NCBI GenBank assembly: GCA_002503845.1
Contig: DASO01000014.1
Coordinates: forward strand, 62,993 to 126,992
From: Euryarchaeota archaeon UBA24
GTDB taxonomy: Archaea; Halobacteriota; Halobacteria; Halobacteriales; Hikarchaeaceae
Reading direction: 5' to 3'
DNA: 64,000 nucleotides
The notes under the pieces: generated by a model
The model's input: only the letters and a program-made list of their open reading frames with translations
The model's database searches: none
Told to the model about the DNA's origin: nothing
Program-made: the position numbers and the translations under genes
Shown: positions 15,858 to 24,736 of the stretch, piece by piece
Numbering within the stretch: the first letter of the stretch is position 1
How the letters are laid out: every line of letters starts with the position of its first letter

Positions 15858-16784
15858 ATGAAAATTGTAGTTTTTGGCGGAACGGGTTTCATTGGGAAAG
15901 TATTATGTAATGAATTGGCTGGGAAAAATCAAGAAGTAATTTCTGTGGGAAAAAGAAAAAGCGGCCACGGGTTTACCCAAGGGTGGGGGTTCACAAGAAT
16001 TCCTTTTACTCGTGGTATTTTGCATCGTCAAGGTGATATAGAAGATTATGAATTTGTCGAAAAGTGTTTGAAAGGGGTAGATATAGTATACAATCTCGTA
16101 GCATTATCTCCGCTTTATCAACCTATAGGGGGAAACAGAAAACATGATGAGATTCATAGAAGGGGAACAGAAAATATAGTCCGAGCAGCGGAGAAATGTG
16201 GAGTGAAAAGAATGATTCACATGAGTGCGGTGGGGGCCAATTCAAATGCAGAAACGGCATATCTCCGTGCAAAGGGAAACGCGGAAAAGATAGTTAAAAA
16301 ATCTAGTTTTGAGTGGTGTATTTTCCGCCCTTCTGTGGTATTTGGAGAAGGGGGAGAATTCATTTCGTTCATAAAGAAAATAGCACCACCATACATTACT
16401 CCACTACCAGGAGGGGGGAAGATGAGATTTGATCCTATTTGGGTGAAAGACTTGGTTGAAATTATGGTCAATTATACGAATTCAGATTTTAAGAGTGGGG
16501 AAATTTTTGAAATTGGTGGACCAGAAATTATGAGTATGGCAGAGATTACTAAAGCCATTCATTCATCGAAGGGCAGGCCGTGTGTGGTAGTTCCAATACC
16601 TATGGTTATGCAAAAGTATTTAATGGCAATTGCAGAGATAGTCCCTAGTATTTTACTTCCATTCGGTAATGACCAATACAAATCGCTCAAACTTGATCCT
16701 GTGACGAAGGGGAATGATGTGGAAAAATTAGGAAAGTCAAAAAAGGAACTAATGACAATGCAAGCGTACTTGGCAGGAAAATAG
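15858..16784 (+). CDS. NAD(P)-binding protein, complex I NDUFA9-like
   Basis: Atypical extended SDR of 308 residues. The nucleotide loop GGTGFIG (7-13) and intact catalytic residues S123, Y135 and K139 are visible. The RFDPIWVKDLVE segment and the C-terminal region resemble the NDUFA9-like group widespread in haloarchaea. Some NDUFA9-like proteins are structural subunits of complex I, but no nuo genes are in this window. A free-standing sugar- or quinone-related reductase is equally possible. Confidence 0.78.
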   Translation: MKIVVFGGTGFIGKVLCNELAGKNQEVISVGKRKSGHGFTQGWGFTRIPFTRGILHRQGDIEDYEFVEKCLKGVDIVYNLVALSPLYQPIGGNRKHDEIHRRGTENIVRAAEKCGVKRMIHMSAVGANSNAETAYLRAKGNAEKIVKKSSFEWCIFRPSVVFGEGGEFISFIKKIAPPYITPLPGGGKMRFDPIWVKDLVEIMVNYTNSDFKSGEIFEIGGPEIMSMAEITKAIHSSKGRPCVVVPIPMVMQKYLMAIAEIVPSILLPFGNDQYKSLKLDPVTKGNDVEKLGKSKKELMTMQAYLAGK

Positions 16785-16820
16785 ACTATAGAAGAATGAA
16801 AAAGTGATAGAGGGAAGCGT

Positions 16821-16830
16821 CAGACGTCTG
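16821..16830. promoter_or_regulatory. 10-bp perfect palindrome upstream of cetZ
   Basis: CAGACGTCTG is a perfect inverted repeat about 130 bases before the cetZ TATA box, in the 207-base gap after the NDUFA9-like gene. It could be a regulator site; a chance occurrence is possible. Confidence 0.25.
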
Positions 16831-16950
16831 TCATCCGTGAGGAGATTGGGAGGATCATAATTGTATTTTGAATCATATCGCAGCAACACGTTTTTGTACA
16901 AAGGGAATGGTGAAATTGTGGAAGAATGAGCTACCAAAAGGTTTATTCAG

Positions 16951-16960
16951 ATATATAAAG
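16951..16960 (+). promoter_or_regulatory. TATA box of cetZ
   Basis: ATATATAAAG lies 32-41 bases before ATG 16992. That spacing predicts transcription starting about 12 bases before the start codon. It is the best archaeal promoter match in this gap. Confidence 0.5.
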
Positions 16961-16991
16961 TGATTTGTTGTCACGGAGACTAAGCCTAGAT

Positions 16992-18179
16992 ATGAAACTC
17001 GCTCTAATTGGATTTGGACAGGCCGGAGGAAAGATAGTTGATAAATTCCTTTTGTACGATAAGCAGACTAAAAGCAACATTGTAAGAGAAGCTGTTGCGA
17101 TAAATACTGCCAAAGCTGATTTGATGGGTTTAACTCAGGTTTCGGGTGATAAGAGGATATTAATTGGGCAAGATCGAGTGAAGGGGCACGGAGTAGGCGC
17201 AGATAACTCATTGGGCGCGGAAATTGCAGAAGAGGAACTCGACATTATGCAGAATATTATTGATCAGATACCAACTCATGAAGTGGATGCATTCCTTATT
17301 GTTGCAGCATTGGGTGGGGGGACTGGCTCGGGTGGGGGGCCAATATTAGCCAGACACTTGAAGAAAATATACACGAAGGAGCCAATTTATGGTTTGGGCA
17401 TAATTCCATCGTTGGAAGAAGGTGGGATATATACACTGAATGCGGCAAAATCATTTCAAGCATTTGTTCAAGAGACTGATAATTTACTTGCATTTGACAA
17501 CGATGCGTGGAGAATGGGAGGGGAGTCTGTTGAGGGAGGTTATGACGCGATAAATGAAGAGATAGTGAGAAGATTTGGAGTCTTGTTTGGAGCAGGGGAA
17601 ATCCAAGAAGATAATGACATTGCAGAATCTGTTGTTGACGCTTCAGAAATTATCAATACGCTTGCAGGAGGAGGTGTGACCACGGTAGGATATGCAGCAG
17701 AAGAAGTTCCAGTTCGAACTAAACGTGGAGGGATATTGGCACGAATTCCAGGAGGAAAGAAAAACGAACAATTCCAAGATAGTGCGAATAATACAAATAG
17801 AATCACAAGTTTGATTCGAAAAGCAACATTGGGGAGATTGACGCTTCCGTGTGAGATCCAGGGTGCAGAGAGGGCGCTTGTTGTTGTATCGGGGCCACCA
17901 AACTATCTCAATCGAAAAGGGATAGAGAAAGGCAGAAGGTGGATAGAAGAAGTGACAGGGAGTATGGAAGTAAGAGGTGGAGATTATCCGATATTAAATG
18001 AAAATAAGGTTGGTGCTGCGGTTATGCTTTCAGGGGTTGTCAATATTCCTAGGATAAAGAATTTGCAGCGGGTTGCAATTGAAGCCCAGGAGAACATGGC
18101 CGATATTAGATCCCAAAGTGAAGAGAGATTGCGGGAGTTAATTGAGGAGGGCACAGATGATCTGGAACCACTATTCTAG
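16992..18179 (+). CDS. cetZ: CetZ tubulin-superfamily GTPase
   Basis: Cytoskeletal GTPase of the archaeal CetZ family. In Haloferax, CetZ1 controls rod formation and motility rather than division. The product is 395 residues from ATG 16992 (MKLALIGFGQAGGKIVDKF, the canonical CetZ1 start). The phosphate-binding T4 loop is GGGTGSG (108-114), and AINTAKADL lies in the nucleotide-binding domain. An in-frame codon at 16965 would add nine non-conserved residues. The C-terminal 35 residues are acidic and predicted helical. The next gene starts inside the last codons of cetZ. The order cetZ, membrane protein, cofC, cofG matches haloarchaea. Confidence 0.94.
   Translation: MKLALIGFGQAGGKIVDKFLLYDKQTKSNIVREAVAINTAKADLMGLTQVSGDKRILIGQDRVKGHGVGADNSLGAEIAEEELDIMQNIIDQIPTHEVDAFLIVAALGGGTGSGGGPILARHLKKIYTKEPIYGLGIIPSLEEGGIYTLNAAKSFQAFVQETDNLLAFDNDAWRMGGESVEGGYDAINEEIVRRFGVLFGAGEIQEDNDIAESVVDASEIINTLAGGGVTTVGYAAEEVPVRTKRGGILARIPGGKKNEQFQDSANNTNRITSLIRKATLGRLTLPCEIQGAERALVVVSGPPNYLNRKGIEKGRRWIEEVTGSMEVRGGDYPILNENKVGAAVMLSGVVNIPRIKNLQRVAIEAQENMADIRSQSEERLRELIEEGTDDLEPLF
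18144..18150 (+). promoter_or_regulatory. ribosome binding site inside the 3' end of cetZ
   Basis: GAGGAGG lies within the last cetZ codons, six bases before ATG 18157 of the next gene. It selects that start over an upstream in-frame codon at 18142 and indicates coupled translation with cetZ. Confidence 0.6.
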
Positions 18180-18930
18180 ATGGATTCCAATAGTAATTGG
18201 AATTATATTAATAGGGGGAATGGTTGGCGCTACATCCATAGAACAAGGAGGGGTTGACCAGGTAGAAATTGGAAGTGACATAATAGTGCAGACAGTGGTG
18301 ACAGAATTGTATACGACAAATACAGGTCCCATAGACGTATGGACATTGAGGGGGGAATCTTTACTCGAGAGCGTGACGTGGACAGTGACAGAAATTAATG
18401 CAGCAGATCGCCCTATCCAAGGTTCCAAGAAAGTGTATGCGGGAAAGGTTTTTGAACACGGTGTTAGCTTAGATGATTCGGTTGTGAAAATAATAGTAGA
18501 GGTTTCGGGGACTATTCCAGAAGTATCAGACTGGAAATATGAGCCAGCACAGAAAATTTTGGTTATGGAGCTCTCTCAAGTTCGACTAGGGGGTACAGAA
18601 AATGTAATTGGAATTATAGAAGCTTCACCGTATAATCCAGAGAGTAAACTTGCAAGGGAGGCTATAGACAAGGCAAATGTGGTCGTCGAAGAGTCAAAGG
18701 ATATGGATGCTCAACAAACAATCGAAAATGCCATCTCAGCATACGATGTGGGGAACTTTAAAAATGCGAAAGATTTAGCGAGACAAGCGGAAGAAAATGC
18801 TATTGCACTGGAAAATAGCCAAGAAAGAAAAGGATTGATATTGAATATTGTTGGAGTTGTGATGGTCGTGGCACTTATTGGAGGGGCGATAATATGGTAT
18901 CAGTCTACACGGCACAAAAGTAGACTTTAA
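18157..18930 (+). CDS. bitopic membrane protein coupled to cetZ, unknown
   Basis: A 257-residue protein of unrecognised family. An N-terminal hydrophobic segment (about 8-26) is a signal or anchor. It is followed by a beta-rich extracytoplasmic domain (30-150). Next comes a helical stretch around 160-225 (SKLAREAIDKAN, NFKNAKDLARQAEENA) with heptad/TPR-like character. One C-terminal membrane helix (about 230-250) ends in a short basic tail, STRHKSRL. Most of the protein should face outside, with the basic tail in the cytoplasm. It overlaps cetZ by 23 bases and shares its last base with the cofC start, so it is embedded in a tight operon. A link to CetZ function is inferred from coupling only. 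Confidence 0.75.
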   Translation: MIWNHYSRWIPIVIGIILIGGMVGATSIEQGGVDQVEIGSDIIVQTVVTELYTTNTGPIDVWTLRGESLLESVTWTVTEINAADRPIQGSKKVYAGKVFEHGVSLDDSVVKIIVEVSGTIPEVSDWKYEPAQKILVMELSQVRLGGTENVIGIIEASPYNPESKLAREAIDKANVVVEESKDMDAQQTIENAISAYDVGNFKNAKDLARQAEENAIALENSQERKGLILNIVGVVMVVALIGGAIIWYQSTRHKSRL

Positions 18931-19553
18931 TGCGAGTCGTAATTCCATTTGCTCCGCGCGATCCAAAAACTAGATTATCAGAAATCCTCAATGTAGAAGA
19001 GCGTCATTCGTTTGCGGAAGTGATGTTAGAAGATGTTGCAGTGGCAGTGGAAATGGCAGGTGGAATCCCAGAGATACTATCTACAGATAGGATAGAGAGT
19101 CGGTGGAAAGTTATAGTAGATGATAGGCCGTTGTCAGTTGCTGTGAATGGAGTGCTAGAAAACTCGAAGATGCCCATAGCCATTGTGATGAGCGATTTGG
19201 CCATTGCAACGGCAGATTCTATACGAAGATTATTAGAATCCGAAGGCGAAATTTCAATTGTTCCAGGAAATTTAGGGGGAACTAACGCTTTTGTGACACG
19301 GAGAGAAGATTTTAGAGTGGATTACCATGGTACCTCATACCTTGATCATGTGAAAATAGCTGAGGAGATTGGATCAAATGTGACCAAGGTGGATTCGTTT
19401 AGACTCGCGACTGATATCGATGTTAAAGAAGATTTAATTGAAATATTAATTCACGGAGAGGGGAAATCTCGAGATTGGCTGATAGAAAGGGGATTCCATT
19501 TAGAAGTGAAGGGACAGAATCGGGTGGGAGTATATAGGAGCGAAATGAGATGA
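18930..19553 (+). CDS. cofC: 2-phospho-L-lactate guanylyltransferase
   Basis: Activates 2-phospholactate (or an equivalent phosphoacid) with GTP for attachment to the deazaflavin FO in coenzyme F420 synthesis. The 207 residues match archaeal CofC. The N-terminal VVIPFAPRDPKTRLSEIL contains the nucleotide-binding Lys and Arg. MSDLAIATADSIRRLL (about 90-105) and VPGNLGGTNAF (in the 110s) are family motifs. The start ATG overlaps the previous stop by one base, and its own stop overlaps cofG by ATGA, so translation is coupled. Confidence 0.92.
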   Translation: MRVVIPFAPRDPKTRLSEILNVEERHSFAEVMLEDVAVAVEMAGGIPEILSTDRIESRWKVIVDDRPLSVAVNGVLENSKMPIAIVMSDLAIATADSIRRLLESEGEISIVPGNLGGTNAFVTRREDFRVDYHGTSYLDHVKIAEEIGSNVTKVDSFRLATDIDVKEDLIEILIHGEGKSRDWLIERGFHLEVKGQNRVGVYRSEMR

Positions 19554-20647
19554 TAATAGGAGAAGAGAAATATGGGATCGAAATGGAATTTAAACAAAAA
19601 GAAGTTAGAGAACTACTTTCAGTTGGTCCGGATGATGTGGAGACTAATTCGACGTTGACTTATGCAAAAAATGTATTCATACCTTTAACAACAGCTTGCA
19701 GGTATACATGTACCTACTGTACTTATTTTGATCCCCCGGGGAAAGCATCTTTATTATCACCGGAAGATGTGAGGGAGATTGTAAAAAAGGGGATTGAACT
19801 AGGTTGTACAGAGGCACTATTTACTTTTGGAGACGATCCGGATGAAAGGTATGTTGAGATTTATAGAAAATTGAATGAATGGGGCCATAAATCAATACAC
19901 ACGTATCTTGAAGAAATGTGTGAAATGTGTCTAGAAGAGGGGATACTTCCACATTCTAATCCGGGAGACCAGACGCGGGAACAGATGGAGAAAGTTGCAA
20001 GAGTGAATGCTAGTATGGGCGTCATGTTGGAAACTGTAGCAGAGGTTAAAGCTCACGGAGGTGTGAGGAAAAAAAATCCAGGACAGAGGCTCAATACATT
20101 GAAGATTGCAGGAGAACTCAAAGTGCCATTTACAACAGGGATATTAGTAGGAATTGGGGAAACGGAAGAAGACAGGGTAAAAAGTCTTCTTGCCATTCGG
20201 GAGATGAATGAAAGATACGGCCACATACAGGAAGTAATTATCCAACCGGTAGTTGAAAATGTGCGTTGGAAGGGGGGAACTCCTTCGTTAGAGTCTATGC
20301 GAAAGGTGGTGAGCATGGCTCGGTATTGTTTACCTGAAGAAGTCTCAATTCAAGTTCCACCTAATTTGGCTTCTATTAGAAATTTTTTAGACTGTGGGAT
20401 TGATGATTTAGGAGGAATTTCTCCGGTCACAATAGACCACATAAACCCAGATTATGCATGGCCTGCTCTGCAGGAGTTGGGATCGATTGCCACAGAGATG
20501 GGGGTTTCTCTTGAAGAGAGACTGCCAATATATAATCGATTTATAAAGAAAGATGGGTGGGTTTCGACTGAAATTAGGCAGGCTATAGAGGCAAGAAATA
20601 GATCGGGAGAAAGGTATCGAAGGATACTCAATGGTGTCAAAATTTAA
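19550..20647 (+). CDS. cofG: FO synthase subunit 1 (7,8-didemethyl-8-hydroxy-5-deazariboflavin synthase)
   Basis: Radical-SAM enzyme that, with CofH, builds the F420 chromophore FO from a ribityl-aminouracil and tyrosine. The radical-SAM cluster motif CRYTCTYC gives C50, C54 and C57. TFGDDPDERY (about 92-101), GILVGIGETEEDR and QPVVENVRWKGGTPS are family landmarks. The 365 residues are normal. It starts in the ATGA overlap with cofC and ends 13 bases from the convergent cofH. Confidence 0.95.
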   Translation: MIIGEEKYGIEMEFKQKEVRELLSVGPDDVETNSTLTYAKNVFIPLTTACRYTCTYCTYFDPPGKASLLSPEDVREIVKKGIELGCTEALFTFGDDPDERYVEIYRKLNEWGHKSIHTYLEEMCEMCLEEGILPHSNPGDQTREQMEKVARVNASMGVMLETVAEVKAHGGVRKKNPGQRLNTLKIAGELKVPFTTGILVGIGETEEDRVKSLLAIREMNERYGHIQEVIIQPVVENVRWKGGTPSLESMRKVVSMARYCLPEEVSIQVPPNLASIRNFLDCGIDDLGGISPVTIDHINPDYAWPALQELGSIATEMGVSLEERLPIYNRFIKKDGWVSTEIRQAIEARNRSGERYRRILNGVKI

Positions 20648-20660
20648 AAAATTGGACGTA

Positions 20661-22043
20661 TTAAGAAAGAATTGTTGAAGGAATTGTTTTTGAAAGCATA
20701 GGAGTTCCATCGGCTCTAGGACCAAGAGTAGGGCCAAATGGTGGGCAATCTGTATCTAACTCTACAATTTGGTCATAAGTAGTAGTTCTCTCTGCAGGGA
20801 TTCTACCAACAGCGGTGATCATCCCTACATATTCATTGAAGCTTCGGAATTGGCCAAACTTACCTCCTGCACGAGTGGTTATTTCTTCAGTTAAGAGAGT
20901 TCCCATGAAATCATTTGCCCCACAAGATAGCATTTTAAGACCTTGAGAATCTCCAAATTTTACCCAAGATGATTGGATGTTATCAATATTGTCAAGAAAT
21001 AGTCTAGAAACTGCCATCAGTAATTCATCTTCGGAAGGAGTTGCTCCGGTAGAGACAATTCCACGTTTATGCAACGGGGTATTAGGATAGACAAAAGAAA
21101 GTGGGACAAACTCATTGATCATTTGGGTTCTATCTTGAAGATCTCGTATGACTTCGAGATGCATCGCCCGATGCATTTCGTTTTCTACATGTCCATACAT
21201 GATAGTTGCAGTTAAGGGGAGATTTTCAGCTGCGGCAGCTTCCATGGCACATACCCACTCGGTGGTAGAGATTTTACCAGGACAAATGATCTCCCTTACT
21301 TCGTCCACCAAAATTTCTGCTGCAGTTCCAGGTACAGAGTTCAATCCCGATTTCTTGAGTTCATGGTAGACATCTCGATAACTCCAATCGGTTCCACGTT
21401 TTGCATGATCAGCTTCTTCTGGAGTTATAGAGTGTACGTGAATTTGATCCACTTTCATGGCGCGAATTTGGTCACAATAAGTTCCAGGGTCTACATGGTA
21501 GTTTTCAGCTGATTTATAATGAATAGAATTGTGATATTCGGGGGAGGAATTTAAAATTTCCCTATGCTCAGAATTGAGAACTAATGCGGGGTGAAGTCCA
21601 GAAACTGAACAGACCTCAGAGATGCCCAGATTGAGTGCATCTTCAACTGTTTTTCGAGAGGTTTCAGGGGTTTTAGTGAATCCATTATGGTGCCCATTAT
21701 AACGTTTTTCGAACAAATATGCGGAGTCTTTAAAATTGCAGAATAAACAGCCAGTATTGCAAGCAGTGGTTATATTATTATTGAGATTTGCAACAAAAGT
21801 TACAACTTCTCCTGCTACTTCTGCTCTTCGTTGGTCCGCGGCTTGTAGAACTTGTTCTTTCCTAAGGGGATCTATTCCAAGAGTATCAGTCCCAGTGGTG
21901 AGTAGTTCTACTGCATCATCTACATTTAACCGAGAGCCGCTTCTAGCTTTATCCAGTGCATTTTCAAAGGACTGATCAGTGATAGGCAGGTGATCAAAAG
22001 TAAAAGGTGCACGAGAAGTAGCGGCCATTCTGTGTGATTTCAT
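20661..22043 (-). CDS. cofH: FO synthase subunit 2 (5-amino-6-(D-ribitylamino)uracil-tyrosine transferase)
   Basis: Radical-SAM partner of CofG that joins the ribityl-aminouracil to tyrosine. The cluster motif is CNTGCLFC, with C95, C99 and C102. VSGLHPALV, HVHSITPEE and NEFVPLSFVYPNTPLHKRG are characteristic. The protein is 460 residues, with about 80 residues before the radical-SAM core, as in haloarchaeal CofH. It faces cofG tail to tail and is followed 20 bases on by raSEA on the same strand's opposite end, so raSEA may be transcribed ahead of it. Confidence 0.95.
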   Translation of the reverse strand: MKSHRMAATSRAPFTFDHLPITDQSFENALDKARSGSRLNVDDAVELLTTGTDTLGIDPLRKEQVLQAADQRRAEVAGEVVTFVANLNNNITTACNTGCLFCNFKDSAYLFEKRYNGHHNGFTKTPETSRKTVEDALNLGISEVCSVSGLHPALVLNSEHREILNSSPEYHNSIHYKSAENYHVDPGTYCDQIRAMKVDQIHVHSITPEEADHAKRGTDWSYRDVYHELKKSGLNSVPGTAAEILVDEVREIICPGKISTTEWVCAMEAAAAENLPLTATIMYGHVENEMHRAMHLEVIRDLQDRTQMINEFVPLSFVYPNTPLHKRGIVSTGATPSEDELLMAVSRLFLDNIDNIQSSWVKFGDSQGLKMLSCGANDFMGTLLTEEITTRAGGKFGQFRSFNEYVGMITAVGRIPAERTTTYDQIVELDTDCPPFGPTLGPRADGTPMLSKTIPSTILS

Positions 22044-22063
22044 GCACTGCGAAGAATAAAAGA

Positions 22064-23131
22064 TTAATGAAGAAGAGGTAGGTTGTACCCGGTTTCATGT
22101 TCTAGTATGAAATTCCATGTATCTTGGCAATTGCAAGAAGGTTCAGACAATACAGAAGGATCTTGTCGAAGATTGAAATCTTTGATAGAATGAAATACTT
22201 TTTCGTCGCAAGACCCACAGTTGTGAGGACCGCGGTTGGATCCAGATCCGACTGGATCGGAAACAACAATTACATTGGTTTTCACCGTTTCGCGTAGGAC
22301 GTGAGAAATAGACCATAGCCAGGGTGGCCGATATCCGTGTGAAAAGTAAAGCCGCTCGACAAGAGTGTGTCGTTGGACATTCGAGGGATTCATTGAAACA
22401 GTGTGTGCATAAGGACTTACTTGGTTGATAGAATCGATCATGTCGGTTATGGATTCAGATTCGGATAAAAAGGGAGGTTTCAATAGTAAATATGCTTTTA
22501 TTCCGGCTCCTGCTTGGTTCGCTACATCACTTGCAATGGTGAAATCTTCGAAGGTGAAATATTTGTTAATGCAATCTTTCCGGATACGATCAGAGGTTGT
22601 CTCGAGACCAATTGCGATGTCTACGGATAGATTCATATTTGTAAAATCTGAAATTTTTGATTCAGTGACAAAATCAGGAAGGCTCTCAATAACAATTCTA
22701 TCACGATTGGAGAATATTTCTGCTATTGATTTTCTAGTCACAGAAGGAACTTCACGTTCGTCGAAAAAAGATCCAGAAGTATAAATTTTTACTTGTCCAC
22801 AGGATATATTTTGTTGTTTCTCATAATCTAATGCGACTGTTACTTGGGTGAGTAAGTTCTCGTGGGAAACAGATCCACCCTTGACAGATTCTGCAACATA
22901 CCCACACATAGTGCATCCGCCGGCTCGAGCCCACCTACATCCACCGGTATTAAGGATGATGGTGAGAGAATTATAAATACCAGAAGGAGTATTATCCTCA
23001 TCAATCCAAACTCGAGTGGGAAATTTTGGGTCGTGGGTTTTCTGATTGCGGGACCGTATTTCTCTCATCGTGAGATTGTGTGCGTCCATTCCTTTTCCAA
23101 GTTCATAGACGCTGGAAGAGGGTTCACTCAT
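22064..23131 (-). CDS. raSEA: archaeosine synthase beta subunit, radical-SAM RaSEA
   Basis: Works with ArcS to convert the lysine-preQ0 adduct at tRNA position 15 to archaeosine. The cluster motif has the wide spacing C65-x7-C73-x2-C76 (GGCRWARAGGCTMCGY) typical of this Elp3-related family. IYTSGSFFDEREVP, IESLPDFV and IGLETTSDRIRKDCINKYF follow the family pattern. A C-terminal CGSC and CNC suggest an added zinc or cluster site (about 310-340). Its partners tgtA and arcS lie 3.4 kb away on the same strand, separated by the second amidohydrolase-Rieske pair. Confidence 0.9.
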   Translation of the reverse strand: MSEPSSSVYELGKGMDAHNLTMREIRSRNQKTHDPKFPTRVWIDEDNTPSGIYNSLTIILNTGGCRWARAGGCTMCGYVAESVKGGSVSHENLLTQVTVALDYEKQQNISCGQVKIYTSGSFFDEREVPSVTRKSIAEIFSNRDRIVIESLPDFVTESKISDFTNMNLSVDIAIGLETTSDRIRKDCINKYFTFEDFTIASDVANQAGAGIKAYLLLKPPFLSESESITDMIDSINQVSPYAHTVSMNPSNVQRHTLVERLYFSHGYRPPWLWSISHVLRETVKTNVIVVSDPVGSGSNRGPHNCGSCDEKVFHSIKDFNLRQDPSVLSEPSCNCQDTWNFILEHETGYNLPLLH

Positions 23132-23241
23132 GATAAGAATGAGACTATGGGGGTGTAAAACAAGTGCGGAAATAGAAATATCAAACGTGGGGGGGTTGGG
23201 TTTACCGGAAAATACTATTCATAGGGAGACTAGGGAGTATC

Positions 23242-24378
23242 ATGAGTAAAGGAAAACCAGAAAAAAATAAAAGGATAAATGTCCCAGACGAAGCTTGGGA
23301 AGAATATATAATTGATGCTGATTTCCATCTCAACTTATTTGACCCAAAAGAATATTTAGAGTACATTGAAGATCCCCGATTAAAGAAAAAAATAGAAGTT
23401 GGAGGGATTCCTAAAGGGGTGACGGGTGGGTGGGTTTTCCCATATGCCCATCATATTGCTGATTCGCTTAATACGCAAGGGACAGCGTTGGTTGCAGAAG
23501 ATATAGATGGATTGAAGAAGCAATATGCAATTGACGCAGTGATAGTCGGACCGGGGATGATTAACCTACCAACAGCACGGTATCCAATTGTAAAAAATGC
23601 GATAGTAAGAGCATATAACGACTACATAGTAGACAAAGTTATCGATGTGAAAAATGGCATTTATGGATTGGCGATAGTCCCCCAGTGGGACCCGGCAGCA
23701 TGTGTAGAAGAAATAGAAAGAATGAAGGGAGAGAAGGGGATCGTAGGAGTTCAAGGGTGGTATAGCCCTCAGACTTTATTTGGTGCGATGGAATATGAGG
23801 AAATGCACAGAGAATTGGTAAAGGAAAAATTACCATTAGTTTTACACGGTAGTGGGTTTACGTCTAGGTTTGATTTACTAGGAAACTCGATGAAATCGGT
23901 CGTCGAAGCTTTGACTTTGTCTTGGACGTACAATGCCATGGCAAATGTACTGAATCTTATATTTACAGGGACATTTGATCGGCACGAGGATCTGAAAGTA
24001 GTGATACAAGAAGCAGGTACTAACTGGGTTCCTTTTGCATCTCTAAGAGCTGATGAATGCTATTATGCATTACCAGAAGATGTGATGCTTTCACACAGAA
24101 TGTTCGAAGATGAAAATGATTATTTGAAGCATATGCCAAGTGAGTATTTCTTTAAGAATATGTACTATACAACACAACCAATAGCCCTTCCAAAAAACCC
24201 TGATCATGTTAAATCCATGTTCGAAATGTGTAGGGCTTCGGAAACATTCTTATATTCAAGTGATTGGCCTCACAATACATTCGATCCTCCAAATTGGTTG
24301 TTTAATAACAGAGGTATAGACAAAGAGACTCGGGCGAGAATTTGCCATGGTAATTCAAAGGAAGTATTCAGAATATAA
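23242..24378 (+). CDS. amidohydrolase-2 (ACMSD-like) metal-dependent hydrolase, copy B
   Basis: A 378-residue paralogue of the enzyme at 7393-8454, longer at the N-terminus by about 17 charged residues. Landmarks correspond one to one: D27 and H29 (DADFHLNLF), H202 (VLHGSG), E257 (QEAG), YYTTQPI (308-314), D341 (SSDWPH) and FDPP (347-350). It should be a TIM-barrel metal enzyme acting on a carboxylated or lactone-type substrate, identity unknown. The Rieske gene begins one base after its stop. It is divergent from raSEA and inserted within the archaeosine genes. Confidence 0.85.
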   Translation: MSKGKPEKNKRINVPDEAWEEYIIDADFHLNLFDPKEYLEYIEDPRLKKKIEVGGIPKGVTGGWVFPYAHHIADSLNTQGTALVAEDIDGLKKQYAIDAVIVGPGMINLPTARYPIVKNAIVRAYNDYIVDKVIDVKNGIYGLAIVPQWDPAACVEEIERMKGEKGIVGVQGWYSPQTLFGAMEYEEMHRELVKEKLPLVLHGSGFTSRFDLLGNSMKSVVEALTLSWTYNAMANVLNLIFTGTFDRHEDLKVVIQEAGTNWVPFASLRADECYYALPEDVMLSHRMFEDENDYLKHMPSEYFFKNMYYTTQPIALPKNPDHVKSMFEMCRASETFLYSSDWPHNTFDPPNWLFNNRGIDKETRARICHGNSKEVFRI

Positions 24379-24379
24379 T

Positions 24380-24736
24380 ATGCGAGAGAAAATTATTGGC
24401 AGGATTGAGGATTTCCCAGAGGGCAGAGGGACGGGGGTAAAATTGGGGGGTTTGAAGATAGCGGTTTTTAACATAGATGGTAAATTGTATGCAATTCATG
24501 ATAGTTGTCCACACAAACATGCCCCATTGCACGAGTCAGGAACAAACAGATACAATAGTGAAAAATGTGGAGGAACATTTCTTGGTGAAATAGATTTGGA
24601 ATTAAAGATGATTAAATGTCCCTGGCATGGGTTACGATTTGATCTCGAAACGGGAGAGAGTCCGGTATTAAAGAGAAAAATACCAGTCTATAATGTGGTC
24701 GTTCGGGAAGATGGAGAGGTTGCAGTTGTTGTTTAG
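24380..24736 (+). CDS. Rieske [2Fe-2S] protein, copy B
   Basis: A 118-residue paralogue of the protein at 8451-8819. Ligands are C43 and H45 (CPHKHAP) and C80 and H83 (CPWHGL). The inter-motif spacer is 34 residues, again about twice the usual length, so the expanded loop is a shared trait. I choose ATG 24380, one base after the amidohydrolase stop. The frame also opens at 24347 inside that gene, giving eleven extra non-conserved residues. Its 3' end overlaps that of arcS on the other strand by four bases. Confidence 0.88.
   Translation: MREKIIGRIEDFPEGRGTGVKLGGLKIAVFNIDGKLYAIHDSCPHKHAPLHESGTNRYNSEKCGGTFLGEIDLELKMIKCPWHGLRFDLETGESPVLKRKIPVYNVVVREDGEVAVVV

Noticed and set aside
16908..16964. 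Short frame MVKLWKNELPKG before cetZ
   Set aside because: It has only 18 codons and runs across the cetZ TATA box, with no ribosome binding site.
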